DNA from: Trueperaceae bacterium
GTDB taxonomy: Bacteria > Deinococcota > Deinococci > Deinococcales > Trueperaceae
DNA: 32,658 nt
Assembly (NCBI GenBank): GCA_003556805.1
Contig: PWQI01000010.1
Coordinates: 1 to 32,658 of the forward strand
Direction: 5' to 3'
Of the stretch, positions 27,817-32,658 are shown one piece after another. The notes under the pieces were generated by a model, which saw nothing but the letters and a program-made list of their open reading frames with translations, was not told the origin of the DNA and ran no database searches. Numbering within the stretch: the stretch's first letter is position 1; each line of letters begins with the position of its first letter. Both the position numbers and the translations under genes were made by a program.

Positions 27817-28736
27817 CCACACCCGTCGTCGTCGCCGCCGTCGGCCTCGCCTGCCTCGACCACGTCTGGCACGTCGACCACTTCCCGCCCACGCGCTCAC
27901 GCACCCACGCCAGCAGCTACCGCAGCCACGGTGGCGGTCCCGCCGCAACGGCCGCCGTCGCCGCCACCCGCCTCGGCGCCGAGGCGCACCTCTGGGCGAG
28001 CCTGGGCGAGGACGAGGCGGCCACGACGGTCGAACGCGAACTCACCCAGGAGGGCGTACTGCTACACGCGCTGCGCGCTGCGGGCGCACGCAGCTTCGTG
28101 AGCGCCGTGCTGGTCGAGCCGTCGGGCGAGCGACACATCTTCCCCTACCGCGGCGACGCGCTCGCCGACGATCCAGAACGCCTCGACTGGTCGGCGCTCG
28201 CACGCGCGCGAGTGCTGCTCACCGACGCTCGCCATCCGCAGCTGAGCGCGCACGCGCTGCAGGCAGCCCGCCGCTACGGCATCCCCACCGTCGGCGACTG
28301 GAGCGATCTCCGCCACTGGGATCAGACGGCGTTGGTGGATCACCTGATCGTGTCCGAGGAGTGCGCACGCGCGGCGCTCGGCGACCAGGCGCTCGGCGAA
28401 GACGACCTGGCGGCGGCGCTACCGCGGCTGCGCAGCGCCGAACACCAGCTCGTGGCGGTGACCCTGGGACCGCGCGGTATCCTATGGGACGCGGGTGACG
28501 GTGTCAGGCGCACCCTCGCACCGCGCGTCGACGTGCTCGACAGCACCGGTGCGGGCGACGCCTGCCACGGCGCCTACGCGTTCGCCCTGGCAAGCGGCCG
28601 CTCCATGGCGGACGCCCTGCGACTAGCGAGCGCGGTCGGCGCGCTCGCGTGCACCGGGCCGGGACGTGACGCACTGCCCGACCTGGCGGCGGCCGAGCGG
28701 CTTGCCGCCACTTTGCCGGACGAGGAGCAGCGATGA
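27813..28736 (+). CDS. PfkB family carbohydrate kinase, YihV (sulfofructose kinase)-like
   Basis: GGGPAATAAVAATRLGA, GERHIFPY, LLTDARH, DSTGAGDACHGAYAFAL; ATGA overlap. Confidence 0.92.
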   Translation: MTTPVVVAAVGLACLDHVWHVDHFPPTRSRTHASSYRSHGGGPAATAAVAATRLGAEAHLWASLGEDEAATTVERELTQEGVLLHALRAAGARSFVSAVLVEPSGERHIFPYRGDALADDPERLDWSALARARVLLTDARHPQLSAHALQAARRYGIPTVGDWSDLRHWDQTALVDHLIVSEECARAALGDQALGEDDLAAALPRLRSAEHQLVAVTLGPRGILWDAGDGVRRTLAPRVDVLDSTGAGDACHGAYAFALASGRSMADALRLASAVGALACTGPGRDALPDLAAAERLAATLPDEEQR

Positions 28737-29830
28737 GCGACATCAGCGGCGTTCCCACCCCTCCCCCAACGACATTGCCTGCCGCGACGCTGCGAGCCCT
28801 CACGACGCTCGCAGACGACAGCGGGCGTTTCGGCATGATCGCGGTCGACCAGCGACCGCCCATCTTCGCCGCGCTCGCGCGCTACGGCAACCGTCGGCCC
28901 GAAGACGTCGGGTACGACGAGGTCGCCGCCGTGAAGGGAGCGCTCGTGGAGGTGCTCGCGCCAGATGCGAGCGCCGTGCTCCTGGATCCCGTGTGGTCGC
29001 ATCCGCACCACGTGGCGCTGGTACCCGGCAGGGTCGGGCTGCTGTCGACGCTCGAGGACCACGCCTTCACCGTCCAGGGTGGCGAGCGCCGGTCGCATGC
29101 CATCCCGGGCTGGAGCGTCGCGAAGATCAAGCGCTCGGGCGCCCAGGGCGTCAAGGTGCTGGCCTGGGACCGGCCCGACGTGTCGGCGGCTACGCGCGAC
29201 CATCAGGACGCGTTCGTCGCCGAGGTCGGTCGCGCCTGTCGTGAAGCCGAGCTGCCGTTCGTGCTCGAGCTGTTGACCTACCCTCTCGGCGACGAGGACC
29301 CCGCTGGCGACGGCTACGCCCGCTCGAAGCCGCAGCGGGTGCTCGATTCCGTCCGGCACTACGCCGACGAGCGTTTCTGCGTCGACCTGTTCAAGCTCGA
29401 GTTCCCCGCCGACCTGAAGTGGACCAGCGAGTTCGCGGCGGGTGCGTTCGACGGCCGTCGGCGCGACGCCGTGTACGACCTCGACGAGGTGCGCGCCTAC
29501 CTCGCCCAGCTCGACGCGGCGGCGAGCGTCCCGTGGGTGCTGCTCTCGGCCGGCGTCGGGCCGCACGAGTTCGCCTTCGACGTCGAGCTCGCATGTGTCG
29601 CCGGAGCCAGCGGCTTCTTGGCCGGTCGCGCCGTCTGGTACGACGCGCTCGAGGCCTACCCCGACCTGGACGCCGTGCGTGCACGGCTCCGTGGTGTCAG
29701 CCTGCCCTATTTGCGCTCGCTGCGCGCGATCGCGCAACGGGGTCGGCCCTGGACCGAGCATCGTCGCTTCGCGAGCGGCGTCAGCGTGGCTGACACGGGC
29801 CCCTCGTGGCACGAGGTGTACGGCTCGTGA
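28733..29830 (+). CDS. LacD/YihT-like class I aldolase (tagatose-bisphosphate / sulfofructose-phosphate aldolase family)
   Basis: FGMIAVDQRP, WSVAKIKRSGAQGVKVLAW, FCVDLFKLEFPADLKW (Schiff-base Lys context), PWVLLSAGVG, GASGFLAGRAVW. Confidence 0.9.
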   Translation: MSDISGVPTPPPTTLPAATLRALTTLADDSGRFGMIAVDQRPPIFAALARYGNRRPEDVGYDEVAAVKGALVEVLAPDASAVLLDPVWSHPHHVALVPGRVGLLSTLEDHAFTVQGGERRSHAIPGWSVAKIKRSGAQGVKVLAWDRPDVSAATRDHQDAFVAEVGRACREAELPFVLELLTYPLGDEDPAGDGYARSKPQRVLDSVRHYADERFCVDLFKLEFPADLKWTSEFAAGAFDGRRRDAVYDLDEVRAYLAQLDAAASVPWVLLSAGVGPHEFAFDVELACVAGASGFLAGRAVWYDALEAYPDLDAVRARLRGVSLPYLRSLRAIAQRGRPWTEHRRFASGVSVADTGPSWHEVYGS

Positions 29831-30915
29831 GCGCCGACGTCGACCAGGCCGCCGCGGCCGCCAACGGAACGACGCAGGCAGCGCGAGCAGGCGCCGACCC
29901 ACTCGGTGTGATCGTCATCGGCGCGGGCGACATGGGTGCCAGGCACGCGCGCCACTGGCACACCATCGGTGCCGCGGTGATGGCGATCGTCGACCCGAAC
30001 TCGGCGCGCGCCGAGGCCGTCGCCGCCCTGGTGGGGGCTGAAGCACACGCCGACATCGGCGATCTCCTCGACCGAGGCGACGTGCACGTCGTCTCGGTCT
30101 GCACCCCCACCTACCTGCACGCCGCCGGGACCGTGGCCGCGCTCGAGGCGGGCAAGCACGTCCTGTGCGAGAAGCCTGCCGCGCTCACCCTGCGTGACGC
30201 GGTGGCGATGCAGCGCGCCGCGGAGCGCTCGGGCAAGCAGCTGCGCATCGGCTTCATGCGCCGCTTCGACCCGGCCTACCGACCGTTGATGGACTTCACC
30301 GAGCGCGCCGGCAAGCCGTTGCTGGCGCAAGCGACCATCACCGCCGGCGTGCGACCGAAGCGGCTCATGCACGACGCGCTGGCCAACGGCGGCCCGATCA
30401 TCGACATGTGCTGCCACGTGTTCGACCTGTGGGGGCGCATGCTCGGCGGCGAACCTGTGGCGGTGCGCGCCCGTGGCTACACCTTCTCCGACGACAAGCC
30501 CGAGCTCGCTGGCATCGCCCAGCGCGCGCTCGACAGCGCGCTCATCACGCTGGAGTACGCGGGGGGCTCGGTCGGGCAGATCCAGGTGTCGTGGGGGTTG
30601 CCGTCCGGCATCGAGCCGGTCGAGCGACACACCTACGTCGGTCCCTCCGGGATGGTGAGCGTCGATTGGCCCCGGCACATCACGCTGCGCGACGCGGACG
30701 GCGTGACGCGCTGGCGCAGCCGGGGCGTCGACCCCTATCTGGCCGAGATCACACAGTTCCGACGCGAGATCGTCGAGGGTGCGCCGCGACAGGTCCCCGA
30801 CATCGGTGCCGGCATCGCCGCACTGCGGGTGTCGCTGGCCGTGCTGGAGGCCATCCGCGGCCACAGCGTGACATCGCCGGCGGAGGCCGTCGACCTGGAT
30901 GTGACGACGTCATGA
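29827..30915 (+). CDS. Gfo/Idh/MocA family oxidoreductase-like protein
   Basis: IGAGDMGARHARHW, TPTYLHAAGTVAALEAGKHVLCEKPAALT, GFMRRFDPAY, GGPIIDMCCHVFDLWG. Confidence 0.93.
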   Translation: MSADVDQAAAAANGTTQAARAGADPLGVIVIGAGDMGARHARHWHTIGAAVMAIVDPNSARAEAVAALVGAEAHADIGDLLDRGDVHVVSVCTPTYLHAAGTVAALEAGKHVLCEKPAALTLRDAVAMQRAAERSGKQLRIGFMRRFDPAYRPLMDFTERAGKPLLAQATITAGVRPKRLMHDALANGGPIIDMCCHVFDLWGRMLGGEPVAVRARGYTFSDDKPELAGIAQRALDSALITLEYAGGSVGQIQVSWGLPSGIEPVERHTYVGPSGMVSVDWPRHITLRDADGVTRWRSRGVDPYLAEITQFRREIVEGAPRQVPDIGAGIAALRVSLAVLEAIRGHSVTSPAEAVDLDVTTS

Positions 30916-32027
30916 TGCACGCTACGCACACCGTCACGGCGCCGCGCGACGCGCGCGCCGACGCAACCGAACTCGACACCAAGCGCCAGCGCGTCTTGGA
31001 CGTCGCGCGCACCGCCGGAGCGGCAGCGCTGGTGGTTCGACGCGCCGACACGCTGACGTGGTTGCTGTGCGGCGCCGACGTGTTGGTCAGCCGCCAGGGT
31101 GGCCCGGTCGCGGAGGCCGTCGTGCACGACCACGGCGTCGACGTCGTGACCACCCGGATCGAGGCCGAGCGCCTGCGCCACGAGGAGCTCCCCCACGGCG
31201 TCGACGTCGTGGCCGTCCCGTGGGAGCGCCCGAGCGCCGTCGGCGAACGCGCTGCGGAGCTGGCCATCGAACGGGCGCAGGGCGGCGCCGTCGCAAGCGA
31301 CGCCGAGCTGTCGCTCGACGATGCCCGTTGGCCGCTGTTGGACGTGGAGATCGAGCGTCTGCGAAGCGCCGGGGCCGTGACGGCGCGCGTCGTCACCGAC
31401 GTCGCCGCGACGCTCTCGCCGGAGCTGAGCGAGCACGCCGTCGCCGGCCGCCTGATGGGCGCCCTACGCGAGCGCGGGCTGCACGTTCCGGTCGTCCTCG
31501 TGGCAGGCGCGGCTCGGCTTGGTCACGTACGCCACCCCGTGCCGACGCACACGCCGATCGGCCGCGCAGCGATGCTGGTGGTGTGCAGCGAGGCCCACGG
31601 CCTCGTGAGCGCGGCCACACGCATCGTGCGCTTCGGTGACGAGCCTGGGCCGATCGCAGAGCGCCTCGGACTGGTCCTCGAGGTCGAAGCCGCGATGCTG
31701 AGCGCGACGCGCCCTGGGGCGACGCTCGGCGACGTGTTCGAAGCCGGACGGGCTGCCTACGACGCGGTCGGTCACCCCGATGCATGGCGTGACCACCATC
31801 AGGGCGGCCCGATCGCGTACCGACCGCGCGAAGGGCTGGCCGTACCGGGTGACGCCCGCGCGGTCGTCGTCGGGGCGGCGTACGCCTGGAACCCCTCGCT
31901 GCCGTGGGCCAAGAGCGAGGACACCTTCGTGCTCAGCGAGGCCAGCCTGGAGAACGTCACCTGGGACGAGCGCTGGCCGAGCCTCGTCGTCGACGGGCGG
32001 TCACGTGCAGACGTCCTGAGCCTGTGA
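30912..32027 (+). CDS. M24 (aminopeptidase P/creatinase)-fold protein with degenerate metal site
   Basis: RAAMLVVCSEAHGLVSAATRIVRFG, DHHQGGPIAYRPREGL, AWNPSLPWAKSEDTFVL. Confidence 0.8.
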   Translation: MMHATHTVTAPRDARADATELDTKRQRVLDVARTAGAAALVVRRADTLTWLLCGADVLVSRQGGPVAEAVVHDHGVDVVTTRIEAERLRHEELPHGVDVVAVPWERPSAVGERAAELAIERAQGGAVASDAELSLDDARWPLLDVEIERLRSAGAVTARVVTDVAATLSPELSEHAVAGRLMGALRERGLHVPVVLVAGAARLGHVRHPVPTHTPIGRAAMLVVCSEAHGLVSAATRIVRFGDEPGPIAERLGLVLEVEAAMLSATRPGATLGDVFEAGRAAYDAVGHPDAWRDHHQGGPIAYRPREGLAVPGDARAVVVGAAYAWNPSLPWAKSEDTFVLSEASLENVTWDERWPSLVVDGRSRADVLSL

Positions 32028-32658
32028 CACCGAGGCGCGACCCGCCACCGCTGGGCGTCGCGCTGGTCGGCGCCGGACGCTGGGCAGCCGTCCACCGCAC
32101 GGCCCTGCCACGAGCCGGCGCCCGCCTGGTCGGGGTGGCGACCGGTAGCGACGCCTCGCGCGCCCGCGTGGCGCGTGAATGGGACGTGTTCGCGACCACG
32201 GACATGGCAGCGCTCCTGGCGCGCCCTGAGGTCGAGGCCGTCGTGATCGCGAGCCCCAACGACCTGCACGCGACCCAGGCCTGTGCGGCGCTCGAGGCCG
32301 GCAAGCACGTCTTGGTCGAGAAGCCCATCGCGATCGACGTCGCCTCGGCCGAGCGCGTGGAGCGGGCCGCCGAACAGAGCGACCGCGTGCTCGCGGTCGG
32401 CCTCGAGATGCGCGTGTTCACGCTGTTCGAGCGCGTCAAGGCGCTGCTCGACGAGGGCGCGCTGGGCGCACCGGTGCACCTCGCGCTCGACCTGTTCAGG
32501 CGTCCCCACCGGGCCGGCTCGGGTGGCTGGAAGCACGACCCTGAGCGGCGCGGCTCGAGCGTGCTCGAGGAACCGATCCACTACCTCGACCTGGCGCGCT
32601 GGTACCTGGGCGAGATCACATCGCTGCGGGCCTGGGCGGTCTCGCGCCCGGGCCGCGA
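32024..32658 (+). CDS. Second Gfo/Idh/MocA family oxidoreductase (truncated by window edge)
   Basis: GVALVGAGRWAAVH, SPNDLHATQACAALEAGKHVLVEKPIAIDVASAERVERAAE, EEPIHYLDLARWYLG. Confidence 0.93.
   Translation, partial: MTPRRDPPPLGVALVGAGRWAAVHRTALPRAGARLVGVATGSDASRARVAREWDVFATTDMAALLARPEVEAVVIASPNDLHATQACAALEAGKHVLVEKPIAIDVASAERVERAAEQSDRVLAVGLEMRVFTLFERVKALLDEGALGAPVHLALDLFRRPHRAGSGGWKHDPERRGSSVLEEPIHYLDLARWYLGEITSLRAWAVSRPGR

Noticed and set aside
1-32658. CRISPR arrays, rRNA or tRNA genes
   Set aside because: No regularly spaced repeats and no recognisable tRNA/rRNA segments seen by eye; a tRNAscan/Infernal run would settle it.

Overview
32.7 kb window of very GC-rich bacterial chromosome with dense coding on both strands. 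Many starts look leaderless (TANNNT 4-7 nt before ATG/GTG), and the solute-binding protein has a plain Sec signal with no lipobox. Both fit a diderm, Deinococcota-like host, but that taxonomy is inference. In order: pgi with an in-frame amber codon (-); a small secreted protein and a CtpF-like P-type ATPase (-); S58/DmpA peptidase, cysE and cysM (+); an operon of nitrilase, peptide-type ABC SBP, two permeases and an RraA-like protein with no ATPase (-); two small + strand proteins; a HELIORHODOPSIN (-); a RES/Xre-type toxin-antitoxin pair (-); a CMD-like protein, a CxxC protein and a degenerate M48-like membrane protein (-); a GAF histidine kinase and a REC-PAS-GGDEF-EAL protein (+); GNAT, ASCH and TetR proteins (-); a tyrosine recombinase (+); and a tightly overlapped LacI-led sugar cassette running off the right edge. 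The cassette order is LacI, FucI-like isomerase, YihV-like PfkB kinase, LacD/YihT-like aldolase, Gfo/Idh/MocA, metal-site-less M24-fold protein, second Gfo/Idh/MocA. The most interesting items are the heliorhodopsin in a probable diderm, the possible sulfosugar or modified-hexose cassette, the amber codon in pgi, the leaderless promoters with coupled micro-ORFs, and several degenerate enzyme homologues. All family calls are by eye; no database search was run.
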